A stretch of 12,493 nucleotides of DNA. It comes from Sulfuritalea sp. (GTDB lineage Bacteria > Pseudomonadota > Gammaproteobacteria > Burkholderiales > Rhodocyclaceae). Position 1 is the stretch's first letter. The number at the start of each line of letters is the position of its first letter. Where the stretch lies: positions 60,487 through 72,979 of the forward strand of contig JALNZB010000007.1 in NCBI GenBank assembly GCA_023229545.1. Direction: 5' to 3'. The translations under genes and the position numbers were made by a program. The notes beneath the pieces were generated by a model, which ran no database searches, was not told where the DNA came from, and saw only the letters and a list, made by a program, of their open reading frames with translations. Shown piece after piece: positions 1 to 6,822 of this stretch.

Positions 1-41
1 TAGCGCTTGCTGAGGCCTTCGATGCGAATCCCCTGGTCCAT
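1..41 (-). CDS. ABC exporter ATP-binding protein, N-terminal fragment (cut by window edge)
   Basis: Only the first 13 codons are visible, reading MDQGIRIEGLSKR, and the frame runs off the left edge. A short hydrophilic strand ending in 'GLSKR' is how many ABC ATPases of the LolD/MacB/DevA type begin. The ATG lies one base after the permease stop codon (TGA, G, ATG), so the two genes are probably translationally coupled. A fusion protein-permease-ATPase order fits DevBCA/MacAB-like exporters, which supports the call more than the few residues do. No Walker motif is inside the window. The identity is an inference from context and the N-terminal style. Confidence 0.6.
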   Translation of the reverse strand, partial: MDQGIRIEGLSKR

Positions 42-42
42 C

Positions 43-1236
43 TCAGCCACCGATCGCCGTGGCCGGATCGACCTTGAGCGCCGCACGGATGGCCAGCGTG
101 CTGGCCAGCGCGCACACCACCATGATGATGACAAAAGCACGTACGGCGTCGCCAGTCTCCAGCAACACATACTTGGGAAACGCCGGGCCCCACAGCGTGG
201 CGGATATCTTGCCGACCACGAAACCGATCAGGCCCAGCCCCATCGCCTGTTGCAGGATCATGCCGGCAATGGTGCGATTACGGGTGCCGATCAGCTTGAG
301 TACCGCGATTTCGCGAATCTTGCCCAGCGTCATGGTGTAAATGATGAAGGCCACGATGGCCGCGCTCACGATGGTCAGGATCGCGAGGAACATGCCGATC
401 TGTTTGGCCGAGGTGGCGATCAGCTTGGCCACCAGGATTTCTTCCATCTGCTCGCGGGTGTAGGCCTGCAGGTGCTTCCAGCGGCGGATTTCCCGGGCCA
501 CGGTTTCCGCCGTGTTGCCGGCGCCGACTTTTACCAGCACTGCATTGACGCTGCGATTGATGGTCTGCACGGCCGTCACGGCATCGAGCAGGCCGGGCAC
601 GCCAGGGTGATTCAGCGCGGGGTTGGCCGCTGTGCGCGCACGATCACTGATGATCGCGTCGTTGTCCTTGAGGAACTGGGCCTCCTGCGCGTCCTTGAGC
701 GGGATGAATACCATCGGGTCGCCGCCGGACGAAACCATGCGCCGCGTCAGGCCGACCACCTCGTAGTCGTGGCGCCGGATGCGAATTCGCTCGCCGAGGC
801 GGAAGCCGGTTTTGACGTCGGCAATGGCCTCGAAGTGGCCGCGCAGCAGGCGCCGCCCCGCCACCAGATAGCCCGGCTCGCCGGGCTGCCCAGGTTCGAA
901 GCCGACGACCATCGTGCGCGAATCGGTGTCGCCATGGCGCACCTGCATGGTGAGATAGGTCACGCTGGCGGCCAGTGCGACGCCAGGCAGGCCGAGCAGG
1001 CTTCGATAGACATCGTCCCTGATGCTGGAGGCTTCGGCATACGGCCCCTGGGTGTCCTGCTGCACCACCCAGATGTCGGCGCCGCTGTTGGTGAGCATGA
1101 CCCTGGCGTCATCGACCATGCCGCGATAGACGCCGGCCATGGTCAGCGTGGCGCCGATCAGCAGGCCCAGCCCGATCCCGGTGAGGACGAACTTGCCCCA
1201 GGAGTGCAGGATGTCGCGACCAGCGAGGCTGATCAT
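43..1236 (-). CDS. ABC exporter permease, MacB/FtsX (DevC-like) family
   Basis: Inner-membrane permease of 397 residues for an exporter working with the adjacent fusion protein and ATPase. The topology seen is typical: a first membrane helix at about residues 17-36, a large extracytoplasmic domain (about 40-270), then three C-terminal helices (about 280-302, 325-347 and 366-386) forming an FtsX-like domain. The segment KIREIAVLKLIGTRNRTI after helix 2 matches the cytoplasmic coupling region of this family. The C-terminus KVDPATAIGG resembles the usual 'DPA.AL' ending. Start ATG at 1236 is 7 bases after the stop of the fusion protein gene. Four helices and about 400 residues match the DevC/MacB-permease size without a fused ATPase. 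The substrate is unknown; toxic compounds, lipids or glycolipids are known for relatives. The family call is firm. Confidence 0.9.
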   Translation of the reverse strand: MISLAGRDILHSWGKFVLTGIGLGLLIGATLTMAGVYRGMVDDARVMLTNSGADIWVVQQDTQGPYAEASSIRDDVYRSLLGLPGVALAASVTYLTMQVRHGDTDSRTMVVGFEPGQPGEPGYLVAGRRLLRGHFEAIADVKTGFRLGERIRIRRHDYEVVGLTRRMVSSGGDPMVFIPLKDAQEAQFLKDNDAIISDRARTAANPALNHPGVPGLLDAVTAVQTINRSVNAVLVKVGAGNTAETVAREIRRWKHLQAYTREQMEEILVAKLIATSAKQIGMFLAILTIVSAAIVAFIIYTMTLGKIREIAVLKLIGTRNRTIAGMILQQAMGLGLIGFVVGKISATLWGPAFPKYVLLETGDAVRAFVIIMVVCALASTLAIRAALKVDPATAIGG

Positions 1237-1243
1237 GACGGGC

Positions 1244-2422
1244 TCACGAACCCGTGAGGGTGGAAACCACCTTGATGCGGCTGTCCTCGGTCAGTTCACC
1301 TTCGCTGTACACGATTACCACATCGCCATCCTTGAGGCCGGCGATGATCTGAACCCTGCCGTCGGCGCCGCTGGTGCCCGTCCTGACCGGGACAAACTCC
1401 GGCTTGCCGGCAGCCAGCAGCCAGACGCCGGTCTTGCCTTCGTGCAAGCGCACTGCCGCACCGGGCACGGCCAGCGCCTGCTTGACGCCCGGCGGGTGCA
1501 AGGTGATTTCGCTCATTTCGCCGATGGACACGTCCTTCGGCGGCGTGTCGAAGGCCACCTGGGCGATGCGCTCTTCGGTCACGCTGTCGCCGAGCATTTC
1601 AATGCGCGCGACTTTTCCGGGCAGCAGTTGGCCGGGACGTGAGCGCAACACGATTTCAGCCGGGAGTCCCACTTGCAGGCCGGCCGAGCGATGCTGATCG
1701 AGGCGCAGTTTCAGCCACAGGCTGTCGGCTGCGACCAGCCGCACGACGGCCTGTCCGGCGACCACGGTCGAGCCCGGCTCGGCGTCGCGCGCGGTCACCA
1801 CGCCGGCGGCCGGCGCCAGCAGACGCAGGTTGCTGCGCTGCTGTTGCGCGCCGGCGCGTTCGGCATCGAGGCGCGTACGGTCCTGGCGCGCGCCGGCCAG
1901 CGCGGCTTCGGCGGCGGCAAACTGGGCCGTCGCGGAATTCATCTCTTGCGTCTTGCCCTCGGTCACGCTGGAACTGACGAAACCCTTGCGCCCCAGCTCC
2001 TCATAGCGGCGCGCATTGGCGGCAGCCACTTTGCGTCGGGCGACGCTGTCGGCAAGTTGCGCCGCCGCCGTATCGACAGCACTCTGTGCGCGGTTGGCGG
2101 CCGCGCTGGTCGCGGCAAGGCGCTGATCGAGATCGACCGGGTCCATCTCGGCCAGCAACTGGCCGGCACGTACCGCTTCGCCGACATCCACCGCCACCCG
2201 CCGGACACGACCGGCGCTGGTCGGGCCGACCAGATAGCTACGGCGGGCTTCGACGACGCCAATGCCGAACAGCAGCGGCGCGAGATCGACACTCGCCACT
2301 TGCGTCACCGTTACCCGCACCGGGGCCAGCGGTCCGCTGCGCGCGACAACCCAGACGAAGACCGCCAGCAGTGCGATGCCGGCGAGGATGAAGGCCGATC
2401 GTCGATTGAGAACGGATTTCAT
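1244..2422 (-). CDS. Periplasmic membrane fusion protein of ABC exporter (HlyD/MacA-like)
   Basis: Adaptor of 392 residues linking the inner-membrane permease to an outer-membrane channel. Seen in order: N-terminal membrane anchor (about 10-27), first half of a lipoyl domain (about 66-95, 'GRVRRVAVDVGEAVRAGQLLAEMD'-type region), an Ala/Gln/Arg-rich alpha-helical hairpin (about 97-198), second lipoyl half (about 199-230, 'LLAPAAGVVTARDAEPGS'), a beta-barrel domain (about 235-308) and a membrane-proximal domain (about 315-388). An in-frame start 13 codons upstream exists, but ATG at 2422 is preferred. It forms an ATGA overlap with the preceding stop, has GGGAG six bases before it, and places the basic MKSVLNRR stretch directly before the anchor. 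No outer-membrane partner is in the window. The family is certain; the substrate is unknown. Confidence 0.9.
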   Translation of the reverse strand: MKSVLNRRSAFILAGIALLAVFVWVVARSGPLAPVRVTVTQVASVDLAPLLFGIGVVEARRSYLVGPTSAGRVRRVAVDVGEAVRAGQLLAEMDPVDLDQRLAATSAAANRAQSAVDTAAAQLADSVARRKVAAANARRYEELGRKGFVSSSVTEGKTQEMNSATAQFAAAEAALAGARQDRTRLDAERAGAQQQRSNLRLLAPAAGVVTARDAEPGSTVVAGQAVVRLVAADSLWLKLRLDQHRSAGLQVGLPAEIVLRSRPGQLLPGKVARIEMLGDSVTEERIAQVAFDTPPKDVSIGEMSEITLHPPGVKQALAVPGAAVRLHEGKTGVWLLAAGKPEFVPVRTGTSGADGRVQIIAGLKDGDVVIVYSEGELTEDSRIKVVSTLTGS

Positions 2423-2823
2423 GCCGGGCTCCCGGCTGATCTCGCTTTCATCGCGCGCCAAGCAAGCACGGCGACCACAATCCAGAACAACGAGCGGATC
2501 GACAGGGCGCCGACGGTACGCATTTCAAAGGCGCCGCCGGCGAGGGCGTGTGCCGCAAAAGCCAGGAAGACCACGACTGTCGACACCGCAAGCGACACGG
2601 CAAGCGGGACGGCCCAGCGCCTCGCCTGCAGCAGCGCCATCCCGGCGAGGACATAGACAAAACCGACCGTGAAGTTGAACCAGAGCACGAAGGGCACGAT
2701 GTTGCCCAGTTCGGCACGCGCCTCGATGCCGCCAAACAAGGCCCGGCCACCGCTCAGCACGGTAAGGACGCCAAAGGCGATGGCGGCGATGGCGAGCCAC
2801 TTCGGCATGCGCCCCGATTTCAT
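2419..2823 (-). CDS. Small four-helix inner-membrane protein in the exporter operon, function unknown
   Basis: A 134-residue very hydrophobic protein with four predicted membrane helices (about 9-29, 42-64, 70-93 and 108-124) and short polar ends. The most distinctive stretch is the first loop and second helix, SGGRALFGGIEARAELGNIV followed by PFVLWFNFTVGF, with aromatic and Asn residues inside the helix. I do not recognise a named family. Its ATG overlaps the TetR stop, and its own stop overlaps the start of the fusion protein gene, both as ATGA, so it is a true operon member and not a chance ORF. GGGAG precedes the start. It could be an accessory subunit or stability factor for the exporter, or a separate resistance determinant under the same regulator; this is inference only. 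Confidence 0.82.
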   Translation of the reverse strand: MKSGRMPKWLAIAAIAFGVLTVLSGGRALFGGIEARAELGNIVPFVLWFNFTVGFVYVLAGMALLQARRWAVPLAVSLAVSTVVVFLAFAAHALAGGAFEMRTVGALSIRSLFWIVVAVLAWRAMKARSAGSPA

Positions 2824-3434
2824 TTGACACTCCCGATTCCACGACGATAGATGGCGAAAGCACCCGGCGCGTCGGCGCGGGTTTGTTTCACCTGGCCGCT
2901 CAGCAAGGATTGCATGACCAGACCCTGGATACTGCCAATGAAGGCGACGACTGCCGCTGCGGTATCGATGTCCGGCGCCACTTCGCCGCCGGCTTTGCCC
3001 GCATCGATCAGGCCGCTCAGGCGTTCGCGGTAGGCACCCAGCAGGGTACGCGCCATGCGTTTGGCGGCGGTATCCTCGGCGCGCTGCAACTCGCCGAACA
3101 GCAAGCGTGGCACGCCAGGGTGGGCGATGACAAACTCGATATGGGTCATGAACACGGCCTCCAGCGCCAGTAGCGGCGATTCAGCCGCTTGAATGGCGCG
3201 GTCCACTCTTTGCAGCAGTCGCTCCGCCACCCATTCCATGACCGCCTGCCAGATTGCATCCTTGTTGGGGAAATGGCGGAACAGCGCACCCTGCGTCAGA
3301 TTCATGCGCTGGGCAATCGCGGCCGTCGTGATGTCGCCGGGATTCTGCTCGGCCGTCAGTTCGATAACTGCCTCGACCGTAACGGTCCGGCGCTGGTCTG
3401 CGGGTAGATTTCGTGGCTTGGTTTTGGCGTCCAT
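2820..3434 (-). CDS. TetR/AcrR-family transcriptional regulator, first gene of the exporter operon
   Basis: A 204-residue DNA-binding regulator. The N-terminal helix-turn-helix is clear at about residues 35-65 (ITTAAIAQRMNLTQGALFRHFPNKDAIW), with the TetR hallmark 'G.LF.HF..K..I'. The rest (about 70-200) is a helical ligand-binding/dimerisation domain. The open frame extends 96 codons further upstream, but that part crosses the promoter and the chemoreceptor remnant. ATG at 3434, preceded by GGGAA, gives the normal TetR length. The stop overlaps the next gene (ATGA). An inverted repeat overlaps its own promoter, so autoregulation and control of the whole operon are likely. The inducer is unknown, presumably a substrate of the exporter. 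Confidence 0.93.
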   Translation of the reverse strand: MDAKTKPRNLPADQRRTVTVEAVIELTAEQNPGDITTAAIAQRMNLTQGALFRHFPNKDAIWQAVMEWVAERLLQRVDRAIQAAESPLLALEAVFMTHIEFVIAHPGVPRLLFGELQRAEDTAAKRMARTLLGAYRERLSGLIDAGKAGGEVAPDIDTAAAVVAFIGSIQGLVMQSLLSGQVKQTRADAPGAFAIYRRGIGSVK

Positions 3435-3450
3435 CGTTTCCCGGTTCAAT

Positions 3451-3472
3451 AGATAGTAATCAATTACTATCT
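3451..3472. promoter_or_regulatory. Palindromic operator, likely TetR-family binding site
   Basis: Perfect inverted repeat with arms AGATAGTAAT (3451-3460) and ATTACTATCT (3463-3472) around a 2-base centre CA. It is AT-rich in a GC-rich setting and lies 17-38 bases upstream of the TetR start. It covers the -10 hexamer and the expected transcription start of the operon promoter. Size and symmetry fit a dimeric TetR repressor. The repeat is directly visible; binding by this regulator is inferred from position. Confidence 0.8.
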
Positions 3473-3497
3473 TATTCGCAATAATCCGCCGGGTCAA
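3469..3497 (-). promoter_or_regulatory. Sigma70-like promoter of the TetR-exporter operon
   Basis: Reading leftward, a -35 hexamer TTGACC (3497-3492) is followed by a 17-base spacer and a -10 hexamer TAAGAT (3474-3469). Five of six -35 positions and four of six -10 positions match consensus with ideal spacing. The start of transcription would fall near 3462, in the middle of the palindrome, so repressor binding would block initiation. Predicted from sequence only. Confidence 0.65.
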
Positions 3498-3506
3498 GCA
3501 AGATGA

Positions 3507-3776
3507 ACGCTCGGGGTCGAGCAGACCGCAAGAACCGGCGAATCCATGGCCCGCATTCACGCGGGAGCGAGCAACGTACTCAATGCCGTGGAGGAGATAT
3601 CCAGCGCCTTGCGCGAGCAGAGTTCCGCCAGCACACAGATCGCGAAAAATGTTGAACGAATCGCGCAAATGACCGAGGAAAATACCGCAGCGGTGACCGA
3701 GGTATTCCACTCTGCCAGTCACCTTGAGCAGTTGGCGGAGAAACTCAAGACTTCGGTCGGTAGGTTCAAAGTGTAA
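3507..3776 (+). pseudogene. 5'-truncated methyl-accepting chemotaxis protein, C-terminal remnant
   Basis: The last roughly 85-90 residues of a chemoreceptor signalling domain. Chemoreceptor-like text begins upstream of the first ATG (3546): the codons from about 3513 read GVEQTARTGES and run into MARIHAGASNVLNAVEEISSALREQSSAS. The frame continues through QIAKNVERIAQMTEENTAAV to the usual end LKTSVGRFKV. An in-frame TGA at 3504 and the adjacent TetR promoter mark where similarity stops. The ligand domain, membrane helices, HAMP and hairpin tip are all absent. No ribosome-binding site precedes the ATG at 3546. Most likely a dead 3' remnant left by rearrangement. It is not a copy of the chemoreceptor at the right edge, whose C-terminus differs. 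Expression as a 76-residue peptide cannot be excluded. Confidence 0.75.
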
Positions 3777-3900
3777 TCACGAGAATAGCCCTGACGCCGG
3801 CAGCCGCTTGCCGAAGTCCGGGGTCTGGCCCGCATCGCGGCGCGTACCGGCTTTTTCACAAGGCGCGATGGCCCGGTCGCGGAGCATAATCGTCGGCATC

Positions 3901-4587
3901 ATGAACCCGCCGCAACAGCTAAAGCCCGGCACCGCCCTTCTGGTCGGGCTGGTGTTTGTCGCCGCCGGCATCCTGCCCATGCTGGCGGCCTTCGGTATCG
4001 GGCCGCTGGGGCCGGAGGACATCAACGGGCCGCCCTGGCTGGGATTCGTCGCCGGTGGCATTTTCGCCGCTGCCGGACTGGCGGTGATCGCCGGGCCGCA
4101 GTCGCCGCTGGCGAACGGCGTGTTTGCCGTTCTGACGCTGGCGGGACTTGCGGCAATCGGCAACTGGATCGCCTTTGGCGTCGGCGAGCGCGTCTGTTCG
4201 GGCAGCATCTCGCTGCCCTGGCGGTGGGGTGAAAGCGATTTCTCGGGGCTGGGCTGCCGCATCCCCTTTGGCCTCGGCGCGCTGATTACCGACGCCTTTC
4301 TTTGCTACATGATCGTGTCGCTGCTGCAAAAGGCGCTGGGCGGGCCGCCGCGTCTGGCGCGACTGCTGAAAGCCGCCGAATGGCTGATCGTGGCGAGTCT
4401 GGCACCCTTCATCCTGCTGCTGCTCGTCATGGCTGTTTCCAGTGCCGCCGCCGGCGCGGTGAAGACCCGCTGGACCACCGGAGCCTGGCCAAAGAACGAG
4501 GCATTCATTGCGCGGCAGAAGGCGAAGGGTTTGCTGAAGCGCTTCGGGTCGAAGACGCCGCCCGGCGCGGAGCCTGACAAAGAATAG
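3901..4587 (+). CDS. Multi-pass membrane protein, function unknown
   Basis: A 228-residue hydrophobic protein that I cannot place in a named family. About five membrane segments are visible (about 11-33, 46-65, 72-94, 121-144 and 160-185), followed by a basic, polar C-terminal tail (RQKAKGLLKRFG). The loop between helices 3 and 4 holds two cysteines, C99 and C119, around a Trp-rich stretch (SLPWRWGESDFSG); if periplasmic, they could form a disulfide. The frame stays open upstream to 3724, but that part overlaps the chemoreceptor remnant. ATG at 3901 starts the hydrophobic protein naturally. No strong ribosome-binding site is seen. A CATAAT hexamer at 3885-3890 could be a -10 element, which would give a very short leader; no matching -35 was found. 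A terminator follows directly. Confidence 0.75.
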   Translation: MNPPQQLKPGTALLVGLVFVAAGILPMLAAFGIGPLGPEDINGPPWLGFVAGGIFAAAGLAVIAGPQSPLANGVFAVLTLAGLAAIGNWIAFGVGERVCSGSISLPWRWGESDFSGLGCRIPFGLGALITDAFLCYMIVSLLQKALGGPPRLARLLKAAEWLIVASLAPFILLLLVMAVSSAAAGAVKTRWTTGAWPKNEAFIARQKAKGLLKRFGSKTPPGAEPDKE

Positions 4588-4611
4588 GGATTGGAAACTC
4601 AAGAAGCCCGC

Positions 4612-4640
4612 ATCGGAAGCGAGGCTCCGATAGGTTTTTT
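4612..4640 (+). terminator. Rho-independent terminator after the membrane protein gene
   Basis: Arms ATCGGA-(A)-GC and GC-TCCGAT pair as an 8-bp stem with one bulged A and a 3-base GAG loop (4612-4631). After AGG comes a run of six T (4635-4640). It lies 25 bases after the stop at 4587 and about 60 bases before the endonuclease start, separating the two transcripts. Confidence 0.7.
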
Positions 4641-4699
4641 GCGCCCATGCGTGAGAAAATTCCGTCATGGCCTGTATTCGACAATAAGGGGGGAACGAG

Positions 4700-5365
4700 T
4701 TGACCGTCCTTACCATCACCCGTCTTTGCCGCGAGGCCCGGATATTCTCCGCCGCCGAGAGCGCGCATCCGGAGCCTTCCCTTTTCGGCGTAACGGATGG
4801 CAAGGCCGTGGGCACGTACCTGGAAGCCAAGTTTCGCGCGTATCTCGCCAACAAGAGCTACAGGTTCGAGCAAGGCAATGCGGCGAACGGTCTGGATTTC
4901 CCCGGTCTGAGTGTCGACATGAAGGTCACCAGCATCAGGCAGCCGCAGTCCTCCTGCCAGTTCCGTTCCATCCGGCAAAAGATATACGGTCTTGGCTATT
5001 CCCTGATTGTCTTCGTCTACGACAAGAGCGACGATGCAAGCAATCGCACGGCCAACTTGCGCATTACCGACACGATCTTCGTCGAGGCGAAGCGGACGGC
5101 CGACTTCCAGATGACCAAAGGACTGCGCGACATTCTCGACAATGAAGGCAACGAGGATGACTTGATGGCGTTCATGGTGGAACGGCATTTGACCGCCGAC
5201 GAAATCGAGTTGAACAATCTGGCCGTGGAGGTTCTGGCGAACCGGCCCGAGCAGGGCTATCTGACGATCTCTCCGGCGATGCAATGGCGGCTGCAATACA
5301 AGCGGGTCATTGCACAGGCCGGGGGTGTAGATGGCGTCCAGTCGGTGTACAGAGGAACCACATAG
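4700..5365 (+). CDS. Type II-like restriction endonuclease, PD-(D/E)XK-type
   Basis: A 221-residue protein predicted to cut DNA at the site protected by the adjacent methyltransferase. The likely metal-binding core is D66 (in NGLDFPG) followed by D73-M-K75 (SVDMKV), a PD-(D/E)XK arrangement. A conserved-looking TSIRQPQSSCQFRS then IRQKIYGLGYSLIVFVYDK segment (77-109) provides the next beta strand and Gln/Ser-rich turns. E42 in GTYLEAKF may be the upstream helix acid. Start is TTG at 4700: an in-frame TAA sits at 4685-4687, a strong AAGGGGGG lies six bases upstream, and the first internal ATG falls inside the catalytic motif. The stop TAG shares one base with the methyltransferase GTG. Function rests on motif plus neighbour; recognition sequence unknown. 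No controller gene is seen. Confidence 0.78.
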   Translation: MTVLTITRLCREARIFSAAESAHPEPSLFGVTDGKAVGTYLEAKFRAYLANKSYRFEQGNAANGLDFPGLSVDMKVTSIRQPQSSCQFRSIRQKIYGLGYSLIVFVYDKSDDASNRTANLRITDTIFVEAKRTADFQMTKGLRDILDNEGNEDDLMAFMVERHLTADEIELNNLAVEVLANRPEQGYLTISPAMQWRLQYKRVIAQAGGVDGVQSVYRGTT

Positions 5366-6822
5366 TGTCCGAGCACAAACGTCGCATCGAGTTTGGAGAT
5401 TTCCAGACGCCTGATGGACTCGCGCTGGCGGTTTGCCGCCGGCTGGCTGTGTTGGGCATCCGTCCTGACGTGGTGATCGAGCCTACGTGTGGCGTGGGCG
5501 CGTTTGTGCGGGCGGCTGCCGAGGCATTTCCCGATGCTCGGCAGATACTTGGTTTTGAGACCAACGGTGCCTATCTCGAAATCCTGCGCACCAAGCTCGC
5601 AAGTACCCGGAATCCGGATCGAATCCACCTGGAGCATGCCGATTTTTTCACCACGGATTGGCGCGGAAAGTTATCGGACATTCGTGGATCGGTGCTTGTT
5701 GTCGGCAACTTCCCGTGGGTGACCAATGCGGTGCAGGGCGCGATTGGCGGATCGAATCTTCCAGAAAAGTCCAACTTTCTTGCCCATCGAGGTTTCGACG
5801 CCATAAGCGGCAAAGCCAATTTCGACATTTCGGAATGGATGTTGCTCGAAGTCCTGCGTTGGTTCGAGGGCCGGAGCGGCGACGTTGCCATGCTTGTCAA
5901 GACCGCCGTCGCCAGGAAGGTCTTGGCCCATGCACAGCGGCAGGGGGCGGCGGTGCGCGATGCTTTCCTGATTGGAATTGATGCCAAGAAAGAGTTTGGC
6001 GCCTCGGTCGACGCATGTCTGCTGGTGATGAGATTCACTACTGACCAAAGCCTGGCTTGTCACGACTACACGATATTTTCCGATCTTGAAGACCGGGTCG
6101 GTCGACGCGTGGGCCATCGCTTTGGGCTCACGGTGGGTGATCTCGACGCATTCGAGGCCAGCGCCCATCTGGTTGGCGCCAGTCCGCAGAAATGGCGGTC
6201 GGGGGTCAAGCATGATGCGTCTGCCATTATGGAATTTACGCGAACGGAGCGTGGACTTGAGAATGGACTTGGCGAGTTGGTCGAGTTGGAACCCGACTAT
6301 CTGTACCCGCTGCTCAAGGGGTCCGATATTGGGAGCGCCAAGGCGTGGCGTGGAAAGTACGTGTTGGTTACGCAGCGTCGCGTTGGCGAGGCCACCGCCG
6401 GCATTCGCGAGGCCGCGCCTTTGACCTGGGCCTATCTCGAATGTCATGGCGCTCAACTGGATGCGCGTGGCAGCACCATCTACGCGAAGAATCCGCGCTT
6501 CTCGATTTTTGGCATCGGCGACTATGCGTTCCAACCCTGGAAGATAGCCATCTGCGCGCTATACAAGAGGCTGCGCTTCCGGCTGGTCGGCCCGATTGAT
6601 GGCCGCCGGGTCATGTTCGACGATACGGTCTACTACCTGTCGTTCGACACCGAGGAAGAGGCGGTCGCAACCTTGGCCATGATCGAGTCGGAGCCGGCTC
6701 GCGGTCTGTTGTCGTCGCTGATCTTTTGGGACGAGAAACGGCCCGTAAAAACGAGCATTCTCAATGTTCTCGACTGGACGAAACTGGATGGAGCCGCGTG
6801 CCGCCAACCAGCGTTGTTTTGA
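5365..6822 (+). CDS. N6-adenine DNA methyltransferase of a Type II restriction-modification system
   Basis: A 485-residue SAM-dependent methyltransferase. Motif X (FGDFQTP, 10-16) comes before motif I (EPTCGVGAF, 39-47), the SAM-binding loop. Motif IV follows at 115-118 as NFPW within GNFPWVTN. This X-I-IV order is the gamma (TaqI-like) arrangement of N6-adenine enzymes. The C-terminal half (about 260-485) is a target-recognition region with YPLLKGSDIG (314-323) and YAFQPWKIAICALYKR (387-402). Start is GTG at 5365: AGAGGA lies eight bases upstream and the GTG overlaps the endonuclease TAG by one base. Upstream in-frame codons would intrude into the endonuclease. Its role is to protect host DNA from the partner nuclease. 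The second residue of motif IV is Phe instead of the usual Pro. The target site is unknown. Confidence 0.88.
   Translation: MSEHKRRIEFGDFQTPDGLALAVCRRLAVLGIRPDVVIEPTCGVGAFVRAAAEAFPDARQILGFETNGAYLEILRTKLASTRNPDRIHLEHADFFTTDWRGKLSDIRGSVLVVGNFPWVTNAVQGAIGGSNLPEKSNFLAHRGFDAISGKANFDISEWMLLEVLRWFEGRSGDVAMLVKTAVARKVLAHAQRQGAAVRDAFLIGIDAKKEFGASVDACLLVMRFTTDQSLACHDYTIFSDLEDRVGRRVGHRFGLTVGDLDAFEASAHLVGASPQKWRSGVKHDASAIMEFTRTERGLENGLGELVELEPDYLYPLLKGSDIGSAKAWRGKYVLVTQRRVGEATAGIREAAPLTWAYLECHGAQLDARGSTIYAKNPRFSIFGIGDYAFQPWKIAICALYKRLRFRLVGPIDGRRVMFDDTVYYLSFDTEEEAVATLAMIESEPARGLLSSLIFWDEKRPVKTSILNVLDWTKLDGAACRQPALF

Noticed and set aside
7..1257. 416-codon plus-strand open frame opposite the exporter permease
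   Set aside because: Low-complexity His/Asp/Gly-rich translation antisense to a convincing FtsX/MacB permease.
2423..2461. Earlier in-frame start giving 13 extra residues on the fusion protein
   Set aside because: The ATG at 2422 has a ribosome-binding site and an ATGA overlap, and it places basic residues directly before the membrane anchor.
1673..2656. 327-codon plus-strand open frame opposite the fusion protein gene
   Set aside because: Antisense shadow with no motif; it crosses a gene boundary of the real operon.
3435..3722. Upstream 96-codon extension of the TetR reading frame
   Set aside because: It covers the promoter, the palindrome and the chemoreceptor remnant; the protein from ATG 3434 has normal TetR length and a ribosome-binding site.
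3798..3813. Small hairpin (CGGCA / TGCCG) after the chemoreceptor remnant
   Set aside because: Only a 5-bp stem and no T-run; likely chance in GC-rich DNA, so not called a terminator.
3919..4854. 311-codon minus-strand open frame (and the overlapping one at 4505-5296)
   Set aside because: They span a terminator and two plus-strand genes, and their translations are Gln/Arg-rich without recognisable domains.
5671..6534. 287-codon minus-strand open frame inside the methyltransferase
   Set aside because: The plus strand encodes intact methyltransferase motifs in order; the antisense product shows no family features.
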